The notes: generated by a model not told the origin, from the letters alone. A stretch of 64,000 nucleotides of DNA from Acidimicrobiia bacterium (GCA_011523635.1 WTGI01000087.1:103133-167132), one strand, 5' to 3'; positions 30,001 to 40,578 are shown, counted from the stretch's first letter. Translations and numbers: made by a program.

Positions 30001-30081
30001 AAAATGTCCAGTTGGCCCGGAGACCGGCAACGAAACCCCAGGTCGCGACATCGCGGGCCAACCCATCCCCGTCTTTTTCAG
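29997..30081 (+). terminator. Nested inverted repeat over the sdhB stop codon
   Basis: Outer arms CTGAAAAA (29997-30004) and TTTTTCAG (30074-30081), inner arms GTTGGCCCG (30011-30019) and CGGGCCAAC (30054-30062), and an innermost CGCGA/TCGCG hairpin at 30044-30055. The right outer arm is a T-rich run after a GC-rich stem, as in an intrinsic terminator, but the fold is larger than usual. The outer left arm includes the TGA of sdhB. Confidence 0.5.
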
Positions 30082-30124
30082 CACCCTCATAGGGCGGTGA
30101 TGGGGCATCGCGGAGGTAGCAACC

Positions 30125-30514
30125 ATGGCGGCTAGGTTCCTGAGCGCCGAATGGGCCGAGCAGGTGACGGCGGCGGTGCGCGACCATCCCGGCTTCGGTA
30201 CCGCCGTGGAAGGCGTCGAGTTCTCGGTCCAGTTCGAGATCGACCAGATCCCCGACGGGCCCGCGGCTTCTTACTACCTCGAAGTGGCCGGTGATGACGC
30301 GGTGCTGACGATCGGAACCCTCCCGCAGGCGGACCTAGCCGTCAGGACGGACTATGCAACGGCGTCGGCCATCTCCCAAGGGACGCTGAAGATCCAGAGC
30401 GCATTCTTCAGCGGGAAGCTGGCCATCTCCGGCAACGTGGCCAAGCTGCTGCTGAACCAGCGAGCGCTGGATCACTTGGCGGATGCCGTCTCCGACCTTG
30501 AGGTGGAGTACTAG
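30125..30514 (+). CDS. SCP2 sterol-carrier-like domain protein
   Basis: 129 residues consisting of one SCP2-like domain: FSVQFEIDQIPDGP, YYLEVAGDDAVLTIG, and the helical end QSAFFSGKLAISGNVAKLLL. Such proteins bind lipids or fatty acyl groups in a hydrophobic tunnel. GGAGG precedes ATG 30125. It converges with the HU gene; the upstream sdh operon may or may not reach it because of the intervening hairpin. Confidence 0.85.
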   Translation: MAARFLSAEWAEQVTAAVRDHPGFGTAVEGVEFSVQFEIDQIPDGPAASYYLEVAGDDAVLTIGTLPQADLAVRTDYATASAISQGTLKIQSAFFSGKLAISGNVAKLLLNQRALDHLADAVSDLEVEY

Positions 30515-30561
30515 TCGCTAGTTTCGATACTAACAACTAGTAACTAACAACTAGCAACTAG
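30511..30561. repeat. CTAG-rich inverted repeat between SCP2 and HU genes
   Basis: CTAGTCGCTAGTT at 30511-30523 pairs, one mismatch, with AACTAGCAACTAG at 30549-30561, and inner ACTAGT half-sites lie between. The SCP2 stop (30512-30514) and the HU stop (30558-30560) are both inside the arms. Same family as 9948-9976. Confidence 0.65.
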
Positions 30562-30833
30562 CTATTGATGCGGTCCTTGAGGGCCTTCGAAGGCTTGAAG
30601 GCCGGCGATCTGGTGGCTGGAATCTCGACCGCTTCGCCCGTCCGAGGATTGCGACCGGTCCGAGCCTTGCGTTGCCGCACCACGAACGTGCCGAACCCGG
30701 TGATCCGGACGTCCGCTCCCTCCCGGAGCGCCCCCGCGATCGTCTCGAACACCACATTGACGCTCGCCATAGCCCGGCTACGGGAGGTTCCGGTCTCGTA
30801 GGCAACCACATCTGCCAGATCACGCTTGTTCAT
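30558..30833 (-). CDS. hup: HU-family DNA-binding protein
   Basis: Nucleoid-associated protein of 91 residues. MNKRDLADVVAYETG starts it, the dimer core is GADVRITGFGTFVVRQRKAR, and the beta-arm region is GRNPRTGEAVEIPATR with the intercalating Pro. No Lys/Ala-rich tail as in mycobacterial HupB. ATG 30833 has AGGAAG four bases upstream. Followed at its 3' end by the convergent SCP2 gene. Confidence 0.93.
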   Translation of the reverse strand: MNKRDLADVVAYETGTSRSRAMASVNVVFETIAGALREGADVRITGFGTFVVRQRKARTGRNPRTGEAVEIPATRSPAFKPSKALKDRINS

Positions 30834-30941
30834 CTTGCTTCCTAATCGCCGGACGGTACGGGTCGGACACCCAGGCCGACCGTGACTATAGGAGCATGCC
30901 GAAAAGAGACTGCGATAGTTGGCACTACTACCCGTTGCCCC

Positions 30942-31889
30942 TCAGGCGCTCAGGATGGTTTCCATCTCCTCGATCTTGTCGCGCACCGCGGCAGCGGCGG
31001 CGTGGAGACCGGCTCTCTCGGTAGCGGTGAGGTCGAGTTCGACCACTTCCTCCACACCCGCGGCGCCGAGACGGGCCGGAACACCCAGGTAGATGTCCGA
31101 CAGCCCGTACTCCCCCATGAGCCAGGCGCACACCGGCGTCACCCTGCCCTCGTCCTCGAGGATGGCCCGCGCCATGAGCGCCGCCGCCGAGGAAGGGGCG
31201 TAGAAAGCGCTCCCCGTCTTCAGGTAGGCGACGATCTCCGCCCCGCCGCCCCGGGTCCTCTTCACGAGCGTGTCGATCTCGTCCTCGGCAAGCAGCTCAG
31301 GCAGGGGCTTCCCGTCCACGAAACACTGGGACGGAGCGGGGACCATGGTCGCGCCGTGGCTACCGAGAGTCAGGGCCTCGACCGAGAGGATGTCCACGTC
31401 CAGATGCTCGGCGATGAAGTGGGCGAAGCGCGACGAGTCCAGAACGCCCGCCTGTCCCATCACCCGGTGGTGAGGAAGGCCGCTCACCTCGGCCGCCAGG
31501 ACGGTCATCTGGTCCAGCGGGTTGGTCACGACGATGATGGTCACATCCGGGGACCGATCGACCAGCTCCCTGGTGACCTGCCGGACGATCTTGGCATTGA
31601 CCGCCAGCAGGTCCATGCGGGACATTCCCGGCTTGCGGGCCAGCCCGGCCGTGATGATTCCGACATCGCTTCCCGCCGTCTCTTCGTAGCCGTTGGAGCC
31701 GATCACCCTGGTGCGGTACCCCTCGACCGGACGGGACTGGTTCATGTCGAGCGCCAGACCCTGGGGCAGCCCCTCCACGATGTCGGTCATCACCACCTCG
31801 TGGGCGATGTCCATGGCCGCCAGACGTTGCGCGGTCGTGGAGCCGTACTTGCCCGCGCCTACAACCGTGATCTTCTTCGATCGGGTCAA
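30942..31889 (-). CDS. mdh: Malate dehydrogenase (LDH-like type)
   Basis: 315 residues of the lactate/malate dehydrogenase family: NAD motif ITVVGAGKYGSTTAQRLA at 7-24, VVTNPLDQMTVL around 120, and LGSHGATMVPAPS with the catalytic His at about 175. Catalyses malate to oxaloacetate. The Arg in the substrate loop (GLARKPGMSRMDLL) favours malate over lactate. Start TTG at 31889; AGGGAGAA lies upstream. Lies 39 bases after icd, so the two TCA genes may share a transcript. Confidence 0.9.
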   Translation of the reverse strand: MTRSKKITVVGAGKYGSTTAQRLAAMDIAHEVVMTDIVEGLPQGLALDMNQSRPVEGYRTRVIGSNGYEETAGSDVGIITAGLARKPGMSRMDLLAVNAKIVRQVTRELVDRSPDVTIIVVTNPLDQMTVLAAEVSGLPHHRVMGQAGVLDSSRFAHFIAEHLDVDILSVEALTLGSHGATMVPAPSQCFVDGKPLPELLAEDEIDTLVKRTRGGGAEIVAYLKTGSAFYAPSSAAALMARAILEDEGRVTPVCAWLMGEYGLSDIYLGVPARLGAAGVEEVVELDLTATERAGLHAAAAAVRDKIEEMETILSA

Positions 31890-31928
31890 ATCCGGTTCTC
31901 CCTGGGTCGGATCGTCGTGGTCCAGATC

Positions 31929-33200
<1,272 letters not shown>

Positions 33201-33310
33201 GGCAACTCCTGTCCTGTGCTCAGTTCCTGGCGCCCAACCTCGCTGAGCCTAGTGGTCTGTCGGCGAAACAACTGCGTGAGGTGAGGGGACCCCACCGGTA
33301 TCCTGCCGCT

Positions 33311-34360
33311 ATGTCCCGCTTCCTGCATCTGGTGGAGTTGGGCATCCCCCTCCACCACCGGTTCTCGAACTCCCAGGCGGCCATCTCGGAACGGCGGGTC
33401 GTCCTGGTGGCCATCACCGAGGATGGGATCACCGGCTGGGGGGAGGCGGCGCCCTATCCCGGATACACGCCCGAGACCGTGGAGGATGTCTGGGAAGCGC
33501 TGGCCGCCCGTGGCGCCGACGCGTTGGGCGGTTCCCGCCGCCGGATCCCCGCTACCGCCTCCGCCGCGCTCGAGCAGGCTCGGACAGACCTGGCCGCCCG
33601 CCGGGCCGGGATCCCGCTGTGGTCCTATCTGGGCGGGACCGGGCGGCCGTCCATGGCCTGCGCGGCTATCGGTCTCGAAGTGTCACCCGACCGGTTGGCG
33701 GCCCGGGTGGAGCGGATGGTCCAGGCCGGCGCCAGGCAGGTGAAGATCAAGATCGAACCCGGGCGGGATGTCGATCACCTGCGGGAGGTTCGCGAGCGGT
33801 TCCCCGGTTTGACGGTCGCCGCGGACGCCAACGGCAGTTACCGGCCGGGTGACCCGGCGCTGGCGGAACTCGACGATCTGGGTCTGGCCTACCTGGAGCA
33901 ACCGTTGCCGTCCGTGGACCTGGAGGGCCATGCCGGGTTGCGCCGGCGCAGCGTCACCCCGATCTGCCTCGACGAGCCGGCTACGACCGCGGAGGCGGTG
34001 GAGCGAATCGTCCAGCAGGAGGCGGCCGACCTCGTGAGCCTCAAACCCGGACTCCTGGGCCCGTCGGCGACGCTGAGGCTGATCGAGGTGCTCTCCGCGG
34101 CGGGTGTGGGCGTCAAGATCGGTGGTCTGGTGGAGACTTCGGTGGGTCGGGCCCACGCCCTGGCGCTAGCCGCCCGGCCTGCGGTCGTCCATACCGACAT
34201 GGTGCCCGCCCACTGGCTCCTTGCCGCCGACCCGTCCCCCTGCACATGGGAGGTCATGGACGGGCTCCTGTTCCCGCTTAACGAACGCGGCCTGGAGGTG
34301 AGTACCGGCGAGGCGCCGTTATCCGGTTGCGTCAGACGCGTGGCCGACTTCGTTCTCTAG
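33311..34360 (+). CDS. menC: Probable o-succinylbenzoate synthase (enolase superfamily)
   Basis: 349 residues with the full enolase-superfamily acid-base set: QVKIKIEPG (Lys pair) near 153, ADANGSY (Asp), YLEQPLP (Glu), CLDEPATT (Asp) and SLKPGLLG (second Lys). The order and the SLKPG box fit OSBS, which dehydrates SHCHC in menaquinone synthesis. Other enolase-superfamily members such as N-acylamino-acid racemase or dipeptide epimerase cannot be ruled out by eye. ATG 33311 fits; an upstream reading to 33281 is not needed. No other men gene is in view. Confidence 0.78.
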   Translation: MSRFLHLVELGIPLHHRFSNSQAAISERRVVLVAITEDGITGWGEAAPYPGYTPETVEDVWEALAARGADALGGSRRRIPATASAALEQARTDLAARRAGIPLWSYLGGTGRPSMACAAIGLEVSPDRLAARVERMVQAGARQVKIKIEPGRDVDHLREVRERFPGLTVAADANGSYRPGDPALAELDDLGLAYLEQPLPSVDLEGHAGLRRRSVTPICLDEPATTAEAVERIVQQEAADLVSLKPGLLGPSATLRLIEVLSAAGVGVKIGGLVETSVGRAHALALAARPAVVHTDMVPAHWLLAADPSPCTWEVMDGLLFPLNERGLEVSTGEAPLSGCVRRVADFVL

Positions 34361-34396
34361 TCGAGTGTTTTCCTGGATCACTGGCCACGGCCACCG

Positions 34397-35266
34397 CTAG
34401 AACTGCTTGGTTCGCGCCCTAATCCCCGAAGCTACGGCGGTGTTGTGCATCAGCATCGCCACCGTCATGGGACCGACCCCGCCCGGCACCGGGGTGATGG
34501 CGGCCGCCACCTCCGCCACCTCCTCGTACTTGACGTCCCCCACCAGCGACCCCGACCCGGTCCGGTTGATACCTACGTCGATCACCACGGCGCCCTCGCG
34601 GACGTAGCGGCCGGTGACCATCTCCGGTCGGCCGACCGCCACCACCAGGATGTCGGCCCGGCGGGTGACGCCGGGGAGGTCCTCCGTACGGGAGTGGGCG
34701 ATCGTCACCGTGGCGTCGACGCCGCGCGCCGCCAGGAGCAGAGCGAGGGGCCGCCCGACCAGGAAGGAACGCCCCACCACCACCACGTTCGCTCCCCGGA
34801 GCGGAACGTCGTAATGCTCGAGGATGCGGAGGCAGCCGCTCGGGGTGCAGGGCGCGAACACGGGGCGATCAAGAACGATCATCCCGAGGTTGGTGGGATG
34901 GAGGCCGTCCACGTCCTTGGCCGGATCGATCTCGATTGTGGCGCTCTGGTCGTTCAGCCCCGCCGGTAGCGGGAGCTGGAGCAGGATACCGTCGACGGAG
35001 GGGTCCTCGTTGAGGCGCCGGAGGAGGTCCACCACCCGGTCCTGGGACGCGTCACCGGCCAGCTCATGGTGAACGGAGCGGATGCCCACTTCCGCCGCCC
35101 GTCTCCGCTTGGAACGGACGTAGGCGGCGGAGGCCGGGTCTTCCCCCACCAGTACGGTCGCCAGGGTGGTCTCCTTGCCCCGGTCGCTCAGGGCGGCCAC
35201 CCGTTCGGCGGTCTCGGCCAGGACCGCCCGGGCCACGGTCTTGCCGTCAAGGACCTGTGCGCTCAT
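34397..35266 (-). CDS. folD: Bifunctional methylenetetrahydrofolate dehydrogenase/cyclohydrolase
   Basis: 289 residues; interconverts 5,10-methylene- and 10-formyl-tetrahydrofolate with NADP. The catalytic Lys is in YVRSKRRRAAEVGI; GILLQLPLPAG, PCTPSGCLRIL and the NADP loop VVVGRSFLVGRPLA follow in the family order; the end reads TPVPGGVGPMTVAMLM. ATG 35266 with GGGGAG upstream. It lies 13 bases after purH, which consumes the 10-formyl-THF product, so the pair makes metabolic sense. Confidence 0.96.
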   Translation of the reverse strand: MSAQVLDGKTVARAVLAETAERVAALSDRGKETTLATVLVGEDPASAAYVRSKRRRAAEVGIRSVHHELAGDASQDRVVDLLRRLNEDPSVDGILLQLPLPAGLNDQSATIEIDPAKDVDGLHPTNLGMIVLDRPVFAPCTPSGCLRILEHYDVPLRGANVVVVGRSFLVGRPLALLLAARGVDATVTIAHSRTEDLPGVTRRADILVVAVGRPEMVTGRYVREGAVVIDVGINRTGSGSLVGDVKYEEVAEVAAAITPVPGGVGPMTVAMLMHNTAVASGIRARTKQF

Positions 35267-35279
35267 CTCGCTCCCCTTC

Positions 35280-36818
35280 TCAGTGGCGGAATCGTCGCTC
35301 GCCGGTGAAGATCATCGACAACCCGAGGCGATCGGCCGCATCCACCACCGCCCGGTCGTTCACTGAGCCGCCGGGCTGGATGATCAACTCTACGCCTCCG
35401 GCAGCGGCCGCCTCTATCCCGTCGGGGAACGGAAAGAAGCCGTCCGAGGCGCACACCCCGCCCGCGGCGCGCCCGGATGCCCTGCCGACCGCCATCTCGA
35501 CCGCGCCCACCCGGTCCTGCTGCCCACCGCCGATTCCCCAGGCGGTGCCGTCCCGAGCCAGGACCGCGGCGTTGGAGGCGACGTGGGCGGCTACCCGCCA
35601 CGCGAATGCGGCATCCTCTGCCAGGTGGCCCGGATCGCGCCGGCTCACCACCCGCCACGACGACCTGCCCGGTAAGTCGGGAGACGCACCCTGCACCAGC
35701 CAGCCCCCTTCGATCCGGCGTACCGTCCGGGCAGCACGCCGCGGCGCCGGGGCCTCGAGGATGCGCGTTCCGGCCCGCCGGGCGCGGAGCTGATCCACCA
35801 CACCCTTGCTGTATCCGGGCGCGACGATTACATCCGCTTGCGGCGCCCCGGCCATCAGGCCCGCCGTCTCGAGGTCCACCGGCCGGTTCAGGGCCACCAC
35901 TCCACCGAAGGCTGCCCTCTCGTCACACGCCAGCGCCCTCCGATAGGCGCTCGCCGGGTCCGCCCCGACGGCGGCGCCGCACGGCCCGGCGTGCTTGATG
36001 ATCGCCGCTGCCGGCCGATCGCCGAGGTCGTGGACCAGCGCCCAGCCCGCTCCGGCATCCAGCAGGTTGAGGTAGCTCAACGCCACACCGCTGTGCTGGA
36101 CCACGGTGTTCCACCAGTCCTCGGCATCGTCCGGTGAGCCGGGAATCCCGATACGCCGGTATCTCGCGGCCGGTTGATCGGGGTTCTCCCCGTAGCGGAG
36201 CACATCGGCCCGCTCCAACGAGAGGTGGAGGGTCGGCGGCAGGAGGGCTTCCTCGTCTCGTTCGTCGAGCCAGCTCACGATCGCTCCGTCGTAGGCGGCG
36301 GTGCGGGCGAATGCCTTCCTGGCCAGGGTTCGGCGCGTCGTGCCGGAAAGCCGTCCTCCGGAGCGGATCTCGTCGAGAACGGCCGGATAATCCGACGGGT
36401 CGCACACGACCCCGACATGGCGATGGTTCTTGGCCGCCGCCCTGATCAAGGCCGGACCGCCGATGTCGATGTTCTCTGTGCCGGGCCTGGACTCGAACGG
36501 ATAGAGGTTGACCACCACCAGGTCGATCGGTTCGATCCCGTACCGTTCCATGTCGGCCCGGTGGTCCGGGTCCGACCGATCGGCGAGAACGCCTCCGTGG
36601 ATCTTCGGGTGGAGCGTCACCACCCTGTGGCCCAGCATGGCCGGAGAGCCGGTGTGGTCGGCCAGGTCGACGACCTCCAGACCTGCCCCGGCGAGCGCCG
36701 CAGCGGTGCCGCCACTTGCCAGGACCTGCCATCCGGAGTCGACCAGCCCGGTGGCGAATTCGACCAGCCCGGACTTGTCGGAGACCGACAGGAGGGCTCG
36801 GCGGTTCAAGCTCGCCAC
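35280..36818 (-). CDS. purH: Bifunctional AICAR formyltransferase/IMP cyclohydrolase
   Basis: Last two steps of purine synthesis to IMP. 512 residues: an N-terminal methylglyoxal-synthase-like cyclohydrolase domain (RALLSVSDKSGLVEFATGL, LHPKIHGGVLADR) and a C-terminal formyltransferase domain with the family Lys-His motif as IIKHAGPCGAAVG. GTG start at 36818; residue AGGAGGG is close. Followed by folD. The usual partner purN is not here. Confidence 0.95.
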   Translation of the reverse strand: MASLNRRALLSVSDKSGLVEFATGLVDSGWQVLASGGTAAALAGAGLEVVDLADHTGSPAMLGHRVVTLHPKIHGGVLADRSDPDHRADMERYGIEPIDLVVVNLYPFESRPGTENIDIGGPALIRAAAKNHRHVGVVCDPSDYPAVLDEIRSGGRLSGTTRRTLARKAFARTAAYDGAIVSWLDERDEEALLPPTLHLSLERADVLRYGENPDQPAARYRRIGIPGSPDDAEDWWNTVVQHSGVALSYLNLLDAGAGWALVHDLGDRPAAAIIKHAGPCGAAVGADPASAYRRALACDERAAFGGVVALNRPVDLETAGLMAGAPQADVIVAPGYSKGVVDQLRARRAGTRILEAPAPRRAARTVRRIEGGWLVQGASPDLPGRSSWRVVSRRDPGHLAEDAAFAWRVAAHVASNAAVLARDGTAWGIGGGQQDRVGAVEMAVGRASGRAAGGVCASDGFFPFPDGIEAAAAGGVELIIQPGGSVNDRAVVDAADRLGLSMIFTGERRFRH

Positions 36819-36875
36819 CCGCCGGGCCTGAAGGATGGTTGCGGGATCGGTCTCAGCAAGCCGGCGTCCGGACCA

Positions 36876-37760
36876 TCAGAGACCGGCGACCACTTCCACC
36901 ATCAGGCGGCCCGCCTCCATGGGGCTCTCCCCCACCCGCACACCGGCTCCGCTCAGGGTCTCGATCTTGGCAGCGGCGGTCCCCTTCCCGCCCGAGACGA
37001 TGGCCCCGGCATGGCCCATCTTCTTGCCGGGAGGAGCGGTGATCCCGGCGATATAGGCCACCACCGGCTTGGCCATGTGCTCGGCGATGAAGGCGGCCGC
37101 CTCTTCCTCCGCCGAGCCGCCGATCTCGCCGATCATCATCACCGCCCCGGTCTCGGGATCGTCCTCGAAGGCGGCCAGGCAGTCGGTGAAGGACGTTCCA
37201 GGTACCGGATCACCGCCGATCCCCACGCAGGTGGTAACCCCGATCCCGGCTTGCTTCAACTCGTAGAGAGCCTGGTAGGTCAGGGTGCCGGAGCGGCTGA
37301 CCAGCCCCACCGGGCCGCCGGGCAGTGCGATGTCGCCGGCGGTTATGCCGACGTTGGCCTTGCCCGGGCTGATCAGACCCGGGCAGTTGGGACCGATCAT
37401 CCGAACCTCGGGGTGGTCACGCCGGAGCTTGGCGAATAGCCAGGCCTCGTCCTTGGCGGGCACACCCTCGGTGATCACGACCACCAGGGTCACGCCTCCC
37501 TCCGCGGCCTCTACCACGGCGTTCCTGACGTACGGTGCCGGAACGAAGACACAGGACACGTCGGCGCTCGTGGCCTCCACGGCGTCGCCGACCGTGGCGA
37601 ACACCGGGATGCCCTCCACCGAGGCGCCGGCCTTGGTCGGGTTGGTGCCGGCCACGACTCTCGTGCCGTAGGCGCGGTTGCGGAGCGCATGGAAGCGGCC
37701 GGCGCGGCCGGTCAGCCCCTGGTAGACCACCCGGCTTTGCTCGTCCAGCCAGATGCTCAT
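36876..37760 (-). CDS. sucD: Succinyl-CoA synthetase alpha subunit
   Basis: 294 residues; the CoA-binding Rossmann domain carries VVYQGLTGRAGRFHALRN and VVAGTNPTKAG, and the C-terminal domain has the phosphohistidine in GHAGAIVSGGKGTAAAK. Works with SucC to convert succinyl-CoA to succinate with GDP or ADP phosphorylation. ATG 37760 overlaps the sucC stop (ATGA), so the subunits are translationally coupled. Confidence 0.96.
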   Translation of the reverse strand: MSIWLDEQSRVVYQGLTGRAGRFHALRNRAYGTRVVAGTNPTKAGASVEGIPVFATVGDAVEATSADVSCVFVPAPYVRNAVVEAAEGGVTLVVVITEGVPAKDEAWLFAKLRRDHPEVRMIGPNCPGLISPGKANVGITAGDIALPGGPVGLVSRSGTLTYQALYELKQAGIGVTTCVGIGGDPVPGTSFTDCLAAFEDDPETGAVMMIGEIGGSAEEEAAAFIAEHMAKPVVAYIAGITAPPGKKMGHAGAIVSGGKGTAAAKIETLSGAGVRVGESPMEAGRLMVEVVAGL

Positions 37761-38902
37761 CTGCTGCCCGCGATCGCCACTGCCCGGGCGGCGCCGCCCG
37801 ACATCGATCCGGCCATCATCAGCATCTCCGAGAGCCGGGGCGCCACCATCGCCCGGCCCTGGTCGGCGTTGGTGCCGTCGAGCCGTAGCACGATGGGGGC
37901 TCGCAGCTCGACCCGGTCCAGCGCATCGAGGATGCCCTGGGCCACCACCTCTCCCTGCACGATCCCGCCGAAGATGTTGATGAAGATCGCCTTGACAGCG
38001 GGGTCGTTGTTGATGACCCGGAGTGCGGCTGCCATGGTCTCGACGTCGGCGCCGCCCCCTATATCGAGGAAGTTGGCGGCCGCGCCACCGGCCTGGGCCA
38101 CCACGTCCACAGTGCTCATCGCCAGTCCGGCGCCGTTGGCGATCACCCCCACCGTTCCATCGAGCCCCACGTATTGCAGGCCCAGGGCATGAGCGGACGC
38201 CTCGCGCTCGTCCCTTGGCTGGGTGGCGTCGTAGGCGCGGTACTCGGGATGACGGAACACCGAGTTGTCGTCCAGGGTCACCTTGGCATCGAGGACTCTT
38301 ACCCTTCCCTCGGTCGTCAGGATCAGTGGATTGATCTCGACCAGATCGGCGTCACCATCCACGAAGGCCTCATAGAGCTGCAGCAGCACCTCCACCAGCT
38401 CGTCGGCGGCCGTCTCGTCCAGCCGGGCGGCTCGAACCCACGTCCGGGCTGCCGCATCCCCGAGACTCTCGACGGGATCCACCCATATCCTCGCGATGCT
38501 GCCGGGATCCGATTCTGCGACGGCCTCGATGTCCACCCCGCCCCGGGCGGACAGCATGCCCAGATAGCGACCGGCGGAACGGTCAAGAGTGAAGCTGGCG
38601 TAGTACTCGGCGGCGATCCGGGCGGCTTCCTCGACGAGTACGCAGCCCACCGTATGGCCCCCGATGTCCATGCCGAGGATGGAGTCGGCGGCGGTCTCCA
38701 CTTCACCCGCGTCCCCGGCCAACCTGATGCCACCGGCCTTGCCACGGCCTCCGATGTGAACCTGGGCCTTCACAACGACCGGATAACCGAGCCGGTCGGC
38801 GATCTCACGCGCCTCGGGAACCCCGTGAGCCACGAATCCCTGCGACACGGGAAGCGCGTAGCGGCTGAAGAACTGCTTTCCCTGGTACTCGAGGAGATCC
38901 AC
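37757..38902 (-). CDS. sucC: Succinyl-CoA synthetase beta subunit
   Basis: 381 residues of ATP-grasp type: starts VDLLEYQGKQFFSRYALPVS, has the nucleotide-binding KAQVHIGGRGKAGG segment and C-terminal GVIANGAGLAMSTVD and FINIFGGIVQGE motifs. Whether it prefers ATP or GTP cannot be judged. GTG at 38902. The upstream gene is a B12-binding mutase subunit whose pathway delivers succinyl-CoA. Confidence 0.96.
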   Translation of the reverse strand: MDLLEYQGKQFFSRYALPVSQGFVAHGVPEAREIADRLGYPVVVKAQVHIGGRGKAGGIRLAGDAGEVETAADSILGMDIGGHTVGCVLVEEAARIAAEYYASFTLDRSAGRYLGMLSARGGVDIEAVAESDPGSIARIWVDPVESLGDAAARTWVRAARLDETAADELVEVLLQLYEAFVDGDADLVEINPLILTTEGRVRVLDAKVTLDDNSVFRHPEYRAYDATQPRDEREASAHALGLQYVGLDGTVGVIANGAGLAMSTVDVVAQAGGAAANFLDIGGGADVETMAAALRVINNDPAVKAIFINIFGGIVQGEVVAQGILDALDRVELRAPIVLRLDGTNADQGRAMVAPRLSEMLMMAGSMSGGAARAVAIAGSR

Positions 38903-38929
38903 GGGCCGTGATTCTAGGAGGGTAGGTCC

Positions 38930-39322
38930 TCAGCGGGAACCGACGTTCGACTCCACCCATCCGGTCACTTCGGCCAGGGGGGTTCCGGGCGTGAAGACCG
39001 CAGCTATCCCCTGCTCCTTGAGCACCTCGGCATCGCGCTCGGGGACTATCCCACCGCCGAAGACCACCACGTCGGCCGCAGCCCGTTCCCGGAGCAATTC
39101 CACGACCGCGGGAAAGAGGGTCATATGGGCGCCCGAGAGAGCGGAGAGGCCGATGGCGTTCACATCCTCCTGGATGGCTGTCTCCACGATCTGGGCCGGG
39201 GTCTGGTGGAGGCCCGAATAGATCACCTCGTTCCCCGCGTCCCGGAGGGCCCGGGCCACCACCTTGGCGCCCCGGTCGTGGCCGTCCAGGCCGGGCTTGG
39301 CGATCAGGATGCGTCGGGGCAT
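38930..39322 (-). CDS. Methylmalonyl-CoA mutase cobalamin-binding subunit
   Basis: 130 residues comprising one B12-binding domain. The DxHxxG motif is DGHDRG at about 13-18, the SxL motif is in GLSALSGAH, and the GG motif is VVFGGGIVPE. Equivalent to the C-terminal domain of MutB or the small subunit of archaeal-type mutases, which isomerise methylmalonyl-CoA to succinyl-CoA. No catalytic large subunit is in the window. Lies 27 bases upstream of sucC. Confidence 0.9.
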   Translation of the reverse strand: MPRRILIAKPGLDGHDRGAKVVARALRDAGNEVIYSGLHQTPAQIVETAIQEDVNAIGLSALSGAHMTLFPAVVELLRERAAADVVVFGGGIVPERDAEVLKEQGIAAVFTPGTPLAEVTGWVESNVGSR

Positions 39323-39343
39323 ACGGAGAGCGACCGCCCGTCG

Positions 39344-40507
39344 CTACCCGGAAGCACCGGTGAGGGTCATGGCTCGTTTCCGCTCGATGTCGTCAACCAT
39401 CTCGCGGAATGACGCCGAGAAACTGCTCACACCGTCCCGCTCTAGCTTGGCCGCCACGTCGTCGTAGTCGACCCCAACCGCCTCGAGGTCCTCCAGCACC
39501 ATCACCCCGTCCGCCATCTGGTTGATACCGAGCACCTCCGGAGTGTCGGGCCCATGGTCCTGGTAGGCCGCGATAGCCGACTCCGGCAAGGTGTTGACCG
39601 TCTCGGGCGCCACCAGCGTGTCGATGTACAGGGTGTCGGAGTAGGCCGGGTTCTTGGTGGAGGTTGACGCCCAGAGCGGCTTCTGCACGTTGGCGCCGTT
39701 CCTGCGTAGCCGGAACCAGCGGTCGGACGAGAACGCCCGCAGGAACTCCAGGTAGGCGACGCGGGCGTTGGCGACCGCGCTTCGCCCGGCCAGCGCGCCC
39801 GCCTCAGGCGTGCCGATAACACCGAGGCGCTTGTCCACCTCGGTGTCGAAGCGGGACACGAAAAACGAGGCCACCGAGTTGACGGTTGCCGGATTGCCGC
39901 CCACCTCCCGGAACCGTTCCAGGCCGCTCATGTAGGCGTCGATCACGGCCAGGTAGCGGTCCAGCGAGAAGATGAGGGTGACGTTCACCGATATGCCTTC
40001 CGCGATCGCCGCCTCGATGGCCGTCAGGCCTGCCAGGGTCGCCGGTATCTTGATGAGCAGGTTCGGCCGGTCGACCCTCTTCACCCAGTCACGAGCCTCG
40101 GCGACCGTGGCTTGCGCCTCGTGGGCCAATTCCGGTGACACTTCGACCGACACGAATCCGTCCAGACCGCCGGACCGGCGATGGGTGGGCGCCATGACGT
40201 CGCAGGCATGGCGGATGTCGCGGGTGACGACCGCCGTGTAGATCTCGTCGACATCGGCATCGTGGGCAACCAGTTCGTCGATCTGGGCGTCGTAGGAGTC
40301 TCCGGACAGCATCGCCTTGGCGAAGATCGTGGGGTTGGAGGTGACCCCGCTGATGCCGGCTTCCACGTATCGCTCCAACTCTCCGGATCGCAGCATCTCC
40401 CTGGAGATGGAGTCGAGCCACACCGACTGCCCCAACGCCCCGAGGGCATGAAGCCTCGAGCCTTTGTCCTCGAACACGCCCAGCCTCCCCGATCTCGTGT
40501 GGGTCAC
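39344..40507 (-). CDS. tal: Transaldolase
   Basis: 387 residues. SGVTSNPTIFAKAM at about 54-67 and the Schiff-base Lys in NLLIKIPATLAGLTAIE at about 150. Transfers dihydroxyacetone units in the non-oxidative pentose phosphate pathway. Long actinobacterial form. GTG at 40507 has GGGAG upstream, but the exact start is not certain. No transketolase or zwf is adjacent. Followed after 21 bases by the B12-binding subunit gene. Confidence 0.93.
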   Translation of the reverse strand: MTHTRSGRLGVFEDKGSRLHALGALGQSVWLDSISREMLRSGELERYVEAGISGVTSNPTIFAKAMLSGDSYDAQIDELVAHDADVDEIYTAVVTRDIRHACDVMAPTHRRSGGLDGFVSVEVSPELAHEAQATVAEARDWVKRVDRPNLLIKIPATLAGLTAIEAAIAEGISVNVTLIFSLDRYLAVIDAYMSGLERFREVGGNPATVNSVASFFVSRFDTEVDKRLGVIGTPEAGALAGRSAVANARVAYLEFLRAFSSDRWFRLRRNGANVQKPLWASTSTKNPAYSDTLYIDTLVAPETVNTLPESAIAAYQDHGPDTPEVLGINQMADGVMVLEDLEAVGVDYDDVAAKLERDGVSSFSASFREMVDDIERKRAMTLTGASG

Positions 40508-40559
40508 CCGCCGGTGACTCCCTCACATGCCCGCCCAACGGTAATACGATCGCCGCGGT

Positions 40560-40578
40560 CAGTGGTCCGTGGTCACTA
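40560..40578. repeat. GTGGTC-type repeat at the 3' end of the helicase gene
   Basis: CAGTGGTC followed by GTGGTCACTA, overlapping the pcrA stop codon (40576-40578). Similar strings occur at 24299-24321. Short and degenerate. Confidence 0.35.
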
